Source: Calothrix anomala FACHB-343
Lineage (GTDB): Bacteria > Cyanobacteriota > Cyanobacteriia > Cyanobacteriales > Nostocaceae
Assembly: GCF_014696435.1 (NCBI RefSeq)
Contig: NZ_JACJQG010000013.1
Location: forward strand, 94,651-158,650
DNA length: 64,000 bases
Direction: 5' to 3'
Shown piece by piece: positions 17,316-26,014 of the stretch. Position 1 is the first letter of the stretch. Every line of letters begins with the position of its first letter. The notes beneath the pieces are model-generated. The model did no database searches. It was given only the letters and a program-made list of their open reading frames with translations, and was not told where the DNA came from. Both the position numbers and the translations under genes were made by a program.

Positions 17316-20300
17316 TTACTTATTTTTTGTTAGTGCGATAACCGCTTGAACTAATTTTTCTGGATCTAATGGCTTGGTGAGGTGTCTGTGATAACCACTG
17401 TTTAAGGCGCGTTGGTAATCGTCAACTCTGGCATAGGCAGTAAGTGCGATCGCGGGAATTTGTCCGCCTTTTTTGGGTGGTAAGGCGCGAATTTGTTGAA
17501 TTAAGGTATAACCATCAACTTCCGGCATCCCAATATCACTAATTAAGATATCTGCTGGGAAAAACTCTAGGGTTGCTAGAACTTCCGCCGCAGTGGTAAC
17601 TGTGACAACTTCTGCACCATGTTGGGTAAGTAATACTGTTAAAAACTCACGGGCATCGGTGTCATCATCGACTGCCAAGATGCGAATTCCTGATAAATCG
17701 AGTTTTTGGGCGAAAAAATCCTCTGTTGGCTGAATTTCTGGGACTAAATTGAGTAGGGGTAACTGGACTGTGAAAGTCGCGCCTAAGCCGATACCTGGAC
17801 TATCAGCCGCGATCGCTCCACCATGTGCTTCTACTAACTGCCGGACTATAGCTAATCCTAGTCCTAATCCGCCATATTTGCGAGTGATGGAAGCATCTTC
17901 CTGGCGGAAGGATTCAAACAGATGGGGTAGAAAATCCGGGCTGATGCCTTTACCTGTATCTTTAACAATAATTTCTGCGCGATCGCTTACTTTTTGCAGT
18001 TTAATATCTACACGCCCACCATTAGGGGTGAATTTAATCGCATTAGACAGCAAATTCCAAATAATTTGTTGTAAGCGGGCAGCATCTCCTGGTACTTGCC
18101 CAATATTCGGTAATACCGGATGAATTGTAATAGATTTAGCTATGGCTGCTGTCTTTACTGTATCGATGGCAGCCGTAATAATAAAAGATAAATTCACCGA
18201 TGTGAGATTTAGGCTGAGTTTGCCACGGAGAATTTTGGCAACATCGAGCAAATCGTCAATTAGCTGGGTTTGTAATTTAACGTTGCGTTCAATTGTCGCT
18301 AAGGCTTCAACAGTTTTGCTTTCATCTAACTTCCGCGATTGCAATAACTTTGTCCAGCCGAGAATCGGGTTGAGGGGCGATCGCAATTCATGGGAAAGTA
18401 CGGCGAGAAATTCATCTTTGATGCGGTTGGCACGTTCGGCGGCTTCTCTGGCGGCTTGTTCTTGTTGTAGTAGCTTCTCTCGTTGGGCTTCGGCGCATTT
18501 TTGCTCGGTAATATCTAATACCGTACCAATGAAACGTAAGGGATGACCTGCGGCATCAAAATAGGTTTGCCCTTTGGCTCTGATCCAACGTTCAATGCCA
18601 TCATTAATCCCGATTGTCCGATATTCCACATCATATTGACCACCAGTGGCTGGGTTAAAGGCAGCTTGGACTATTTGTTCTAAGCGATCGCGATCGTCGG
18701 GATGCAGCCCAGCAAAAAATACTTCTAAGCTGGTTTCGGCTTCTGGTGGTAAACCAAACATAGCTTTACAGCCGACATCCCAAATTAGTTGATTAGTGCT
18801 GATGTTCAAATCCCAAGTACCTAATTGGGCAGATTCAATCGCCATGCGCAGACGATCTTCGCTTTGACGCAGGGCGGCTTCTGATTGTTTGCGATCGGTA
18901 ATATCAGCCAAGACACCAGGAAAGGCGATCGCTTTACCGTTGGCGTCATATTCTACCCTTCCCCTAGCAATTACCCAGCGTTCTTGTTGCTCGGCGTTGA
19001 TGATGCGGTATTCAACTACATAATCTTCTCGATAGGCGATGGCGCGTTTGATGGCGGCGCTGACTAGCGGTAAATCTTCTGGATGAATGGCGTTGATAAA
19101 TTGCTCAATTGGTAAGCCAGCCGCCGCACTTTCTGGATCGACGCCAAATAGATGGGCAGAACTGCGATCGGTGATGACGCGATTATCGGGGATATGCCAA
19201 CGCCAAGTGTAAATTAACCCTGCTGCTAAAGCGGCTTCTAGTTGAATGTGAACTTCTTGCAGGGCGAGTTCGGCATGTTTGCGATCGGTAATATCCACAG
19301 CCGCACAGGTAATACCCACAATATTATTTTGAGCATCGCGGATGGGGTCGATGGTTAAATCGTGGTAAGCAGTTTGCCGATCTTTTATTAGCTTGACTTC
19401 TTGCCGTAAACTTACACCTGTATCTAGCACCTGCTGCTTTAGCTGGGTAAGGTAAGCAGCTGTTTCTGGCGAGAGTAAATCTTGATCTTGTTTACCAATA
19501 ACTTCCGCCACAGCAAAATCAAATGAGGGGTTGTAAATCCAGGTATAGCGGAGGTTGAGATCTTGGTTAAACAAGGTAATGGGCGTACTTTTTAAAGCCA
19601 GATTGAGTCTTTCTGTAGTTTGTTTCAGAGCAATTTCAGTTTCTCGTAAATCGGTAATGTCAGTATTGGTACCAAACCAGCGCAAAACTTTACCCTGTTC
19701 ATCAAGGACGGGAATCGCACGGGAGAGAAACCAGCGATACTCTCCATTTTGGCTGCGTAAAAGAAAGGTATCTTCCCAGCTTTCCCCTGTTTCCATTGAA
19801 TGACGGAATTTTTTAACTACCCGTTCCTTATGTTGTGGGTGATGCACTTTTTGCCAACCCCAACCAAGCATTTCTTGGGGGGTTGTACCTGTATAGTCAT
19901 ACCAGCGTTTGTTGTACCAAAAAATCGCTCCCGTTTCGTCTGCCATCCAAGCAAACTGAGAAATGTTATCTGCTAAAGTGCGGAAGCGAGCTTCGCTTTC
20001 TGCTAGTTCCTGTTGAGCCAAGGTGAGATTGGTGATATCCATCACCGCTACCCCTACCCCGATCGCTTCTCCACTGGGTAAACACACAGGATAGTGATTG
20101 GCGATGGTATGCCTAAATACACCGGGTCTGACCTCACCCCTGAACTCCAGATTCAGGACTGGCTGTTGAGTTTCCATTACATTGAACAGTAAGGGAGCAA
20201 AATCAGGTGCCATTTGCGGCACAATATCCCATAAAGTTTTTCCTATATGCTCGCTTAAGGGTAAGCCATTGATTTTCGCTAGGGCTTCGTTACCATAAAG

Positions 20301-21626
20301 GAAGCGTAACTCCCGATCAAATAAAACTAAAACTGTCGGAGAAGCGGCAATAAATGCTTGAAGGATAGCTTCGCTCCGCTCGTGATTTGCAATCTCATTG
20401 AGCAGTTGTTTTTCTAACTGCTTTTGATGGTCAATATCAGTAATTGTACCAATCCAACCTGTAATTTGACCTTGGCTGTCTTTTGTGGGAATGCCGCGAC
20501 AGATGAACCAATGATACACCCCATCAACCCGGCGAATGCGATATTCAATTTCAAAGGGCTGGCCGTTGGCTACTGACTGACTCCACTTTTCCAAAGTGCG
20601 ATCGCGTTCTTGGGGATGAACTTGATCAACCCCCGCCACTCCCATTGACTCGGCTGGACTCAAGCCAGTGTAATCATACCAGCGTTGATTCCAGTAATTC
20701 ACTGCTCCGCTAGCATCGGCTGTCCACACCATTTGCGGCATAGCTTCCGCCAATTCTTGATAGCGTTGTTGGCTGGTTTTGAGTGCGGCTGCGGTTTGGT
20801 GACGTTCGGTAATATCGACAAAAGCACCAATACAACCCCGGATTTGCTGCTGTTCATCGCGCAAGGGAGTTGCATAAGCTAATATCTGGCAGACTGTACC
20901 ATCAGCTAGCAGAATCTCAAATTCAGCATCACGCACATCTACACCCAATCTGGCGGCTATTTGCATTGGTAACTCTGCTGCTGGTACTTCCTTTCCATCG
21001 CGGAAAGTGCGGTAGGAAGGTTGTTCCTGTGGTGGTGAGCTTTTTGAGACGTTCCTACTAGGTTCAACGCCAAGTAATTGGCGCAGATAAGCATTACTGT
21101 GCATTTGCAAACAGTCAGGATCGGTGGCGATCGCAATTCCTATAGGTATAATCTCGAACAGGGTTTGCAGTTCCACCACTCGATTTGCCAAATCCCGATT
21201 TAATTGTTGAATTACCGCCTCAGCCTGTTTTTGCTGGGTTAAGTCTATGGCGATCGCATTTCTCACTGCTTGGCGTAAATCTTCCGGCGTCATTCTTTCT
21301 TTGACTAAATAATCCACCGCCCCATGTTTTAAAGCCCGCACTGCGATATCTGCATCGTCACGATCAATCACCACAATCGGCGGACAGCAATTGCCCATTT
21401 GGGCTTGCAATTGTTGAATCGCCGCACAACTTTCAGAATCGGGTGAGGAAAGAGCTAAAACAATGGCGTCAACAGATGGCGATCGCAACAGTAGATCAAT
21501 TTGATGGCTATATTTCTCTTGAATAATTCTGTATGCAAAACTCCCATCTTGCTGTAGTTGATGCTCATAATCGCGATCGCTTTCCTCTGCATCAACAATT
21601 ACCATCACAGTCCGATGAGTTGACAT
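17316..21626 (-). CDS. Hybrid sensor histidine kinase with about seven PAS domains and two receivers
   Basis: 1436 residues, no membrane segment. The N-terminal receiver-like domain (about 1-125) lacks the usual phospho-acceptor: where LLDxxLPD is expected it reads VLALSSPDS, although the Lys-containing DYLVKERM loop is kept. About seven PAS/PAC units follow (roughly 150-1045), recognised by repeats such as NQRWYDYTG, NKRWYDYTG, and the W-x-GTxxDIT ends. The HisKA box FLAVLSHELRSPLNPI has the phosphorylatable His. The HATPase has NLLSNAIKFTP, DTGKGI and GGLGLGLAIV, all intact. A C-terminal receiver (about 1310-1430) carries ISDIGMPEVDG and the TKP lysine, so it should be phosphorylated. It probably senses a soluble or redox signal in the cytoplasm. 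The cognate output is not nearby. Confidence 0.92.
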   Translation of the reverse strand: MSTHRTVMVIVDAEESDRDYEHQLQQDGSFAYRIIQEKYSHQIDLLLRSPSVDAIVLALSSPDSESCAAIQQLQAQMGNCCPPIVVIDRDDADIAVRALKHGAVDYLVKERMTPEDLRQAVRNAIAIDLTQQKQAEAVIQQLNRDLANRVVELQTLFEIIPIGIAIATDPDCLQMHSNAYLRQLLGVEPSRNVSKSSPPQEQPSYRTFRDGKEVPAAELPMQIAARLGVDVRDAEFEILLADGTVCQILAYATPLRDEQQQIRGCIGAFVDITERHQTAAALKTSQQRYQELAEAMPQMVWTADASGAVNYWNQRWYDYTGLSPAESMGVAGVDQVHPQERDRTLEKWSQSVANGQPFEIEYRIRRVDGVYHWFICRGIPTKDSQGQITGWIGTITDIDHQKQLEKQLLNEIANHERSEAILQAFIAASPTVLVLFDRELRFLYGNEALAKINGLPLSEHIGKTLWDIVPQMAPDFAPLLFNVMETQQPVLNLEFRGEVRPGVFRHTIANHYPVCLPSGEAIGVGVAVMDITNLTLAQQELAESEARFRTLADNISQFAWMADETGAIFWYNKRWYDYTGTTPQEMLGWGWQKVHHPQHKERVVKKFRHSMETGESWEDTFLLRSQNGEYRWFLSRAIPVLDEQGKVLRWFGTNTDITDLRETEIALKQTTERLNLALKSTPITLFNQDLNLRYTWIYNPSFDFAVAEVIGKQDQDLLSPETAAYLTQLKQQVLDTGVSLRQEVKLIKDRQTAYHDLTIDPIRDAQNNIVGITCAAVDITDRKHAELALQEVHIQLEAALAAGLIYTWRWHIPDNRVITDRSSAHLFGVDPESAAAGLPIEQFINAIHPEDLPLVSAAIKRAIAYREDYVVEYRIINAEQQERWVIARGRVEYDANGKAIAFPGVLADITDRKQSEAALRQSEDRLRMAIESAQLGTWDLNISTNQLIWDVGCKAMFGLPPEAETSLEVFFAGLHPDDRDRLEQIVQAAFNPATGGQYDVEYRTIGINDGIERWIRAKGQTYFDAAGHPLRFIGTVLDITEQKCAEAQREKLLQQEQAAREAAERANRIKDEFLAVLSHELRSPLNPILGWTKLLQSRKLDESKTVEALATIERNVKLQTQLIDDLLDVAKILRGKLSLNLTSVNLSFIITAAIDTVKTAAIAKSITIHPVLPNIGQVPGDAARLQQIIWNLLSNAIKFTPNGGRVDIKLQKVSDRAEIIVKDTGKGISPDFLPHLFESFRQEDASITRKYGGLGLGLAIVRQLVEAHGGAIAADSPGIGLGATFTVQLPLLNLVPEIQPTEDFFAQKLDLSGIRILAVDDDTDAREFLTVLLTQHGAEVVTVTTAAEVLATLEFFPADILISDIGMPEVDGYTLIQQIRALPPKKGGQIPAIALTAYARVDDYQRALNSGYHRHLTKPLDPEKLVQAVIALTKNK

Positions 21627-21765
21627 ACTTATTCACCTAAATCCCATAGTTGATCAAAAATTGTCGCCATTGCTTTCCCGGTTTTGCGGCAGAGTAATTT
21701 AGTTATTTTTTATAGCTCCCCTAATTCTGCCAAATAGCTTGATGATTAGCATGTCATTGCGGATG

Positions 21766-21971
21766 CAATACTGCTCGGTTAAGGAAAATTGTAGGTTGGG
21801 TTGAGGCTCTGCGAAACCCAACAGAGCTAACCAAATGTTGGGTTTCGTTCCTCAAACGCCACTTGCTACCCTGCGGGAACGCCTCCGGCGAACAAGCCGG
21901 GAAACCCGTCCAACGCAGTGGCTCCCCAACATACGCGGGTTAAGGTTTTTGAGCTTAACCGAGCAGTATTG
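21766..21971. mobile_element. 206-bp MITE with 18-bp terminal inverted repeats and 10-bp target duplication
   Basis: The left end CAATACTGCTCGGTTAAG (21766-21783) is the exact reverse complement of the right end (21954-21971). The element is flanked by the direct repeat ATTGCGGATG at 21756-21765 and 21972-21981, the expected target-site duplication. It encodes no protein. Its interior holds an inverted GTTGGGTT/AACCCAAC repeat and a nested copy of another interspersed palindrome (21856-21925). The transposase that moves it is not in the window. A 10-bp duplication would fit, for example, an IS4-type enzyme, but that is inference. Confidence 0.85.
21856..21925 (+). repeat. Interspersed palindromic repeat, copy nested in the MITE
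   Basis: It begins ACGCCACTTGCT and ends CCGTCCAACGCAGTGGCTCC, with an extra 20-30 bp inside compared with the copies at 23924-23970 and 52871-52914. The ends GCCACT and AGTGGC are complementary. Confidence 0.7.
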
Positions 21972-22107
21972 ATTGCGGATGATATCTGTTCTTGATCCCG
22001 CCATCGTGCTTGATCAAATGCCACATTTCCCGAATCAGCTTGCTAGTTGGCAATTCCTTAAATTTTAGAGCTACTTTTTGAGTTTTACAGTTCAATTTAG
22101 AATACAT
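21955..22107 (-). CDS. Possible small protein whose end lies in the MITE
   Basis: A 50-codon frame starting at ATG 22107 (MYSKLNCKTQ...) with the gene-like stretch KELPTSKLIREMWHLIKH and no known domain. Its last five codons (SILLG) come from the right end of the MITE; without the MITE the frame would stop after HPQ. Low GC and no obvious ribosome-binding site. It may be a real small protein, a remnant or chance. Confidence 0.25.
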   Translation of the reverse strand: MYSKLNCKTQKVALKFKELPTSKLIREMWHLIKHDGGIKNRYHPQSILLG

Positions 22108-22689
22108 TTGTTTTTAATTACCTATTGCTTTGGATTCTATAGCAGATGCTATGGGCGATCAAATCTCTCTCAGGATATAAGGAATTTTAAATTTTTTGTG
22201 CAACATTCCTACCTGTTTAACAAAGAATGATTTGCTCGACGCCGAAAAAATTGCCGAATTTATACCAATTTAAATATTGTTTGCAATATATAAACTTCGT
22301 CCATGTTGAAACCTGGAGCGGGACGGAAAGCCCCCTACTACCAGCAGGGAGCAAGATGCTCCCACTACCCATGAAAAACTATGGTTCTCAAAATAGATAT
22401 GGTTTAAAGTAATATTTGCCGCAGCCAAAAGTAACTATTAAAAGTATATGTAGGGTGGGCAATACATAGCAAAGGCATTTCCAGAAATAGTATGAGCCTC
22501 TGTGGTCTGCTGAAAAAAATCTGTAGGCGACGAAAATCGGGTTTATATAGGCAGAATTAATCCTAGCTGCACGCTGAACAATCACAATATTTAAATAACC
22601 AAAATTACGAAGCTGGCATACCTAACTTCGTTAAGAAATTGAGTATATTTTGTAGCGGAAATCATTTCCGAGTGTTATCGAAAAAATGG
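22108..22689. other. AT-rich spacer before the TnpB element
   Basis: No convincing gene. It contains a G/C-rich patch at about 22316-22370 (ACGGAAAGCCCCCTACTACC, then GGGAGCAAGATGCTCCC) that resembles a common cyanobacterial dispersed repeat; GGGAGCA and TGCTCCC are complementary. Confidence 0.4.
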
Positions 22690-22766
22690 GTTTAAAACCC
22701 CGTACTTCTGGGACGTATTTATGTATTTTGTGTTAACATAAAGATGTGGTTAATTGGTCGATACCC

Positions 22767-23939
22767 ATGATTGTTTACGAGTTTAAAGTCAAAGGTAAAG
22801 ACAAGCAATATCAAGCAATAGATGAGGCTATCCGCACATCACAATTCATCCAAAACAAATGCTTGCGCTATTGGATGGATAACGAAAAAGTAGGAAGATA
22901 TGACCTCAATAAATACTGTGCTGTATTAGCTGCTGAGTTCATGATTGCTGATGAATTAAACTCGATGGCTAGACAATCTGCGGCTGAACGTTCTTGGAGT
23001 GCAATAGCTCGATTTTACGATAACTGTAAGAAGAAGGTTAAGGGTAAAAAGGGTTTTCCGAAGTTTAAGAAAAACTGCCGTTCGGTTGAGTACAAGTCAA
23101 CTGGATGGAAGCTTTCTGATACCAGGAAAGCCATAACCTTTTCAGACAAGAAAGGTATTGGAACCCTCAAGCTAAAAGGAACCTATGACCTTAATTACTA
23201 TGACATCAAGCAAATTAAGCGTGTGCGGTTAGTGCGTCGTGCAGATGGGTATTATGCCCAATTCGCAATTGATATCGATGTCAGGATAGAAAGTCAACCA
23301 ACCAATCAGGTAGTTGGTATTGACTTGGGGTTAAAGTATTTCATTGCCGACAATAAAGGTAATGTAGAACCATCACCCCAGTTCTACCGTAAATCGGAGA
23401 AACAGCTAAACCGAGCCAATCGTAAGAAGTCTAAAAAGTTCAGTCAGCAGAAGAAAAAAGCGCGCGCAAGGCAATCAAACAATTACCACAAAGCTAGAAA
23501 TAGATATGCCCGGAAACATTTAAGGGTAAGTAGGCAACGAAAAGAGTATTGCAAGAGACTGGCATACTCCGTCATCCAATCTAACGATTTGGTAGTCTAT
23601 GAAGATTTAAATGTCAAAGGGCTGGTAAAAAATCGACATCTAGCTAAATCAATTTCTGATGCTGGTTGGTACACTTTCCGCAGTTGGTTAGAGTATTTTG
23701 GTCACAAATATGGGAAGGTGACTGTTGCCGTGCCACCCCACAATACAAGCCAGAACTGCTCTAATTGTGGCAAGAAGGTGAAAAAATCTCTGTCCACCAG
23801 GACTCATGTTTGTCTTCATTGCGGATATACCGAAGACAGGGACATCAATGCAGCAATCAACATTTTGAGATTAGGACTCAGTACCGTGGGGCACACGGGA
23901 ACTTACGCTACAGGAGATTTGCCACGCCACTTGCTTTAA
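22767..23939 (+). CDS. tnpB: TnpB, RNA-guided nuclease of an IS605-group element, tail shortened
   Basis: 390 residues from the ATG at 22767 (a GTG at 22746 would add seven). The N-terminal helix-turn-helix_OrfB region starts VYEFKVKGKDKQYQ. The RuvC-like triad is complete: Asp in GIDLGLKYF, Glu in VVYEDLNVKGL, Asp in EDRDINAAINI. The zinc ribbon is intact (CSNCGKK...CLHCG). The frame stops at a TAA (23937-23939) that lies inside an interspersed palindrome. Beyond it the same frame continues for 32 codons to a TAG at 24036 and ends ESLNVESPPL, close to the usual tail of cyanobacterial TnpB (NQESPRL). The catalytic core should still be functional. Confidence 0.9.
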   Translation: MIVYEFKVKGKDKQYQAIDEAIRTSQFIQNKCLRYWMDNEKVGRYDLNKYCAVLAAEFMIADELNSMARQSAAERSWSAIARFYDNCKKKVKGKKGFPKFKKNCRSVEYKSTGWKLSDTRKAITFSDKKGIGTLKLKGTYDLNYYDIKQIKRVRLVRRADGYYAQFAIDIDVRIESQPTNQVVGIDLGLKYFIADNKGNVEPSPQFYRKSEKQLNRANRKKSKKFSQQKKKARARQSNNYHKARNRYARKHLRVSRQRKEYCKRLAYSVIQSNDLVVYEDLNVKGLVKNRHLAKSISDAGWYTFRSWLEYFGHKYGKVTVAVPPHNTSQNCSNCGKKVKKSLSTRTHVCLHCGYTEDRDINAAINILRLGLSTVGHTGTYATGDLPRHLL

Positions 23940-23970
23940 GCCGGGGAACCCGTCCAACGCAGTGGCTCCT
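23924..23970 (+). repeat. Interspersed palindromic repeat inserted in the 3' end of tnpB
   Basis: ACGCCACTTGCTTTAAGCCG then GGGAACCCGTCCAACGCAGTGG: nearly identical to 52871-52914, similar to 21856-21925, and inverted at 47898-47943. It supplies the premature TAA of tnpB. Confidence 0.8.
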
Positions 23971-24190
23971 CTTGGGCGATTGGTGTAAACCTGTCGTCTA
24001 ATGGCGAGTCGTTGAATGTAGAATCCCCGCCCTTATAGGGCGGTGGAGTGTCAAATATCCTATGAGAGATATGTGCAGAAATAGCTCCTTTGATATATCT
24101 AGATAAGCCAATAGGAAAGCGGTAAACATCCCGCCCCGTTTTCCTCACCGTCCAAATTTGTGTGGAAGGGTTAAATAGCGGGTTTTACTG

Positions 24191-25864
24191 ATGAAAAAAT
24201 TCCTAAAATACCTCAGTTTAGGTATATTATCAACAATTTTGACAGCAACACCAGGATTAGGCGCTGAACGCATTAGTTTTTTTTACCCTCCTTTTGGAGA
24301 ATTTTCTTTATCGGCTGAATCTTTGGAAAAATTTGCTAAAGAAGGCAAAATCAATAGTGAATTAGCATTTTATGCCAGCCGTGCTACTCCCGAACAACTG
24401 GCACAATTAAGACAACTACTGCAACAAAAATTTGATATCAGTCCAGTTTTAGTGTCTCAGTTTACCTACTCACCTTTAGGTGAGGCGGTGGTGCGGCGTT
24501 TAGGAGAATTACTACTTACCGACTCTCGCCAAAATGGTTTTTATGCGATTCGTGCAGCTTTAATTCTCTCTGCTGCTTCACCAGAAGGGTTAAATGTGGT
24601 CAATTTGTTGCGTAAATACCCTAGCGACAGTTTGCGGTTGAATTTTTCTGAGGGATTACAGGTAGTTAATAGCTTGGTAGAGTTGGGTAGAGCTAAGGAT
24701 CAAATTGTGGCCTTGATCAAACAACAAACGATCGCCCAAACTAATAATGCCACAGTTGACTTTGCCCAACAGCCAGATTTGCGATCGCCTGGGAATTTAC
24801 CCTTTCAAATCACCAACCTCAAACTTAACGATAATTCCCGCAATCGCACTCTCCCAGTAGATATTTATTTACCCCAAGCATCAGCAGCTGCTACAGGAAA
24901 TATTCAACCGCCCTTTCCCTTGGTTGTAATTTCTCATGGTGTTGCTTCCGATCGTTATGCTTTTATATATTTAGCTGAACATTTAGCATCTCATGGATTT
25001 GCCGTTGCTGTCTTAGAACATCCTGGTAGTAACGCCGAACGCTTTCAGTTATACTTTGCCGGTTTAGCAGGGCCACCAGAAGCCCAAGAATTTCTTAACC
25101 GACCTTTAGATGTTAAATTCGTACTCGATCAACTCCAGCAATTAGATAAAACCAATCCCAATCTTCGAGGTAAAATCAACTTCCAGCAAATCGGCGCAAT
25201 TGGTCATTCCTTCGGCGGTTATACTGTCATGGCTTTAGCTGGAGGTAAAATTAACTTTGATAAACTGCGCGAAGATTGCAATCCTAATCGCACCTTGAAT
25301 GTATCAGTATTTTTGCAATGTCGCGCTTTTGAGTTACCTGTCGCCAATTATCCCCTGCAAGACGATCGCATTAAAGCTGTAATGGCGATTAATCCAATTG
25401 ATAGTTCCGTCTTAGGCGAAGCAGGCGTCAGTCAAATTAAAGTCCCAACCATGCTAGTAGCTGGTAGCGAAGATATCTTTGCCCCACCCATAGCAGAACA
25501 GATTTATCCCTTTACTTGGTTACCTAATCCCAATAAATACTTAGTCGTTATTGAAAACGCTACACATTTTAGCGCGATCGCCGAACCTACAGCTAATAAT
25601 AATGTCTTACCCGTACCAGAGGCGTTACTAGGGCCAAATCGTGCGCCAGCTTATTCTTATATCAAAGCTTTAAGCCTAGCTTTCCTAGAAACCCATCTTT
25701 TAAACCGCAGCGAATCCCGCACCTACTTGCAGCCAGCTTATGCTCAATATATTAGTCAAAGTCCACTTAATCTCAGCCTTATACAATCTTTAACCCCAGA
25801 ACAGTTAAAACAAGCACTCAACGGCTTAGATCCCCAACCAACCACACCAGCACCCAAGCCCTAA
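24191..25864 (+). CDS. Secreted DUF1400 alpha/beta hydrolase
   Basis: 557 residues. An N-terminal signal peptide (MKKFLKYLSLGILSTILTATPGLGA) precedes the cyanobacterial DUF1400 region (about 25-180, with ISFFYPPFGEFSLS). The hydrolase domain follows: VVISHGVASDRYAF (oxyanion region), the nucleophile elbow GHSFGGY with Ser at about 340, an acid candidate in LVAGSEDIFAPP, and His in NATHFSAI. It probably acts on esters or lipids outside the plasma membrane; it resembles predicted dienelactone-hydrolase/PAF-acetylhydrolase types, substrate unknown. Its Pro/Thr-rich 3' end occurs a second time at 26328-26387, and a fold-back element starts within its stop codon. Confidence 0.85.
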   Translation: MKKFLKYLSLGILSTILTATPGLGAERISFFYPPFGEFSLSAESLEKFAKEGKINSELAFYASRATPEQLAQLRQLLQQKFDISPVLVSQFTYSPLGEAVVRRLGELLLTDSRQNGFYAIRAALILSAASPEGLNVVNLLRKYPSDSLRLNFSEGLQVVNSLVELGRAKDQIVALIKQQTIAQTNNATVDFAQQPDLRSPGNLPFQITNLKLNDNSRNRTLPVDIYLPQASAAATGNIQPPFPLVVISHGVASDRYAFIYLAEHLASHGFAVAVLEHPGSNAERFQLYFAGLAGPPEAQEFLNRPLDVKFVLDQLQQLDKTNPNLRGKINFQQIGAIGHSFGGYTVMALAGGKINFDKLREDCNPNRTLNVSVFLQCRAFELPVANYPLQDDRIKAVMAINPIDSSVLGEAGVSQIKVPTMLVAGSEDIFAPPIAEQIYPFTWLPNPNKYLVVIENATHFSAIAEPTANNNVLPVPEALLGPNRAPAYSYIKALSLAFLETHLLNRSESRTYLQPAYAQYISQSPLNLSLIQSLTPEQLKQALNGLDPQPTTPAPKP

Positions 25865-25984
25865 TACCGTTTCACTTTAAGTTTGATACAAATAGATTGC
25901 AGGGGGCAGGGAGCAGGGGGCAGGGGGCAGGGGGAAAGAATTAAAAACCATTGGATTTGTATCAAGATTTTCGTGAAATGGTAT
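25864..25984. mobile_element. 121-bp fold-back (MITE-like) element with a G-quadruplex motif
   Basis: The left arm 25864-25893 (ATACCGTTTCAC...TTGATACAAAT) and the right arm 25955-25984 (ATTTGTATCAA...GTGAAATGGTAT) are imperfect inverted repeats, matching at about 23 of 30 positions. The left arm starts at the last base of the upstream stop codon. The centre (25902-25934) has five runs of three to five G separated by CA or AGCA. No target duplication recognised. Confidence 0.65.
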
Positions 25985-26014
25985 AAACGCCATCCATGAC
26001 TGATGACCGAAAAT

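Larger units (their letters stand above)
22698..24053 (+). mobile_element. TnpB-only IS605-group (IS1341-like) element
   Basis: A single tnpB without tnpA. The right end is marked by the characteristic hairpin CCGCCC (24027-24032) / GGGCGG (24038-24043) followed by TGTCAA. The left end is less certain; a decayed hairpin CCCCGTACTTCTGGGACG at 22698-22715 resembles the left hairpins of cyanobacterial elements. Without tnpA it would need a transposase in trans. In such elements the guide (omega) RNA is normally made from the 3' end of tnpB and the right end, exactly the part altered here by a repeat insertion. Confidence 0.75.
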
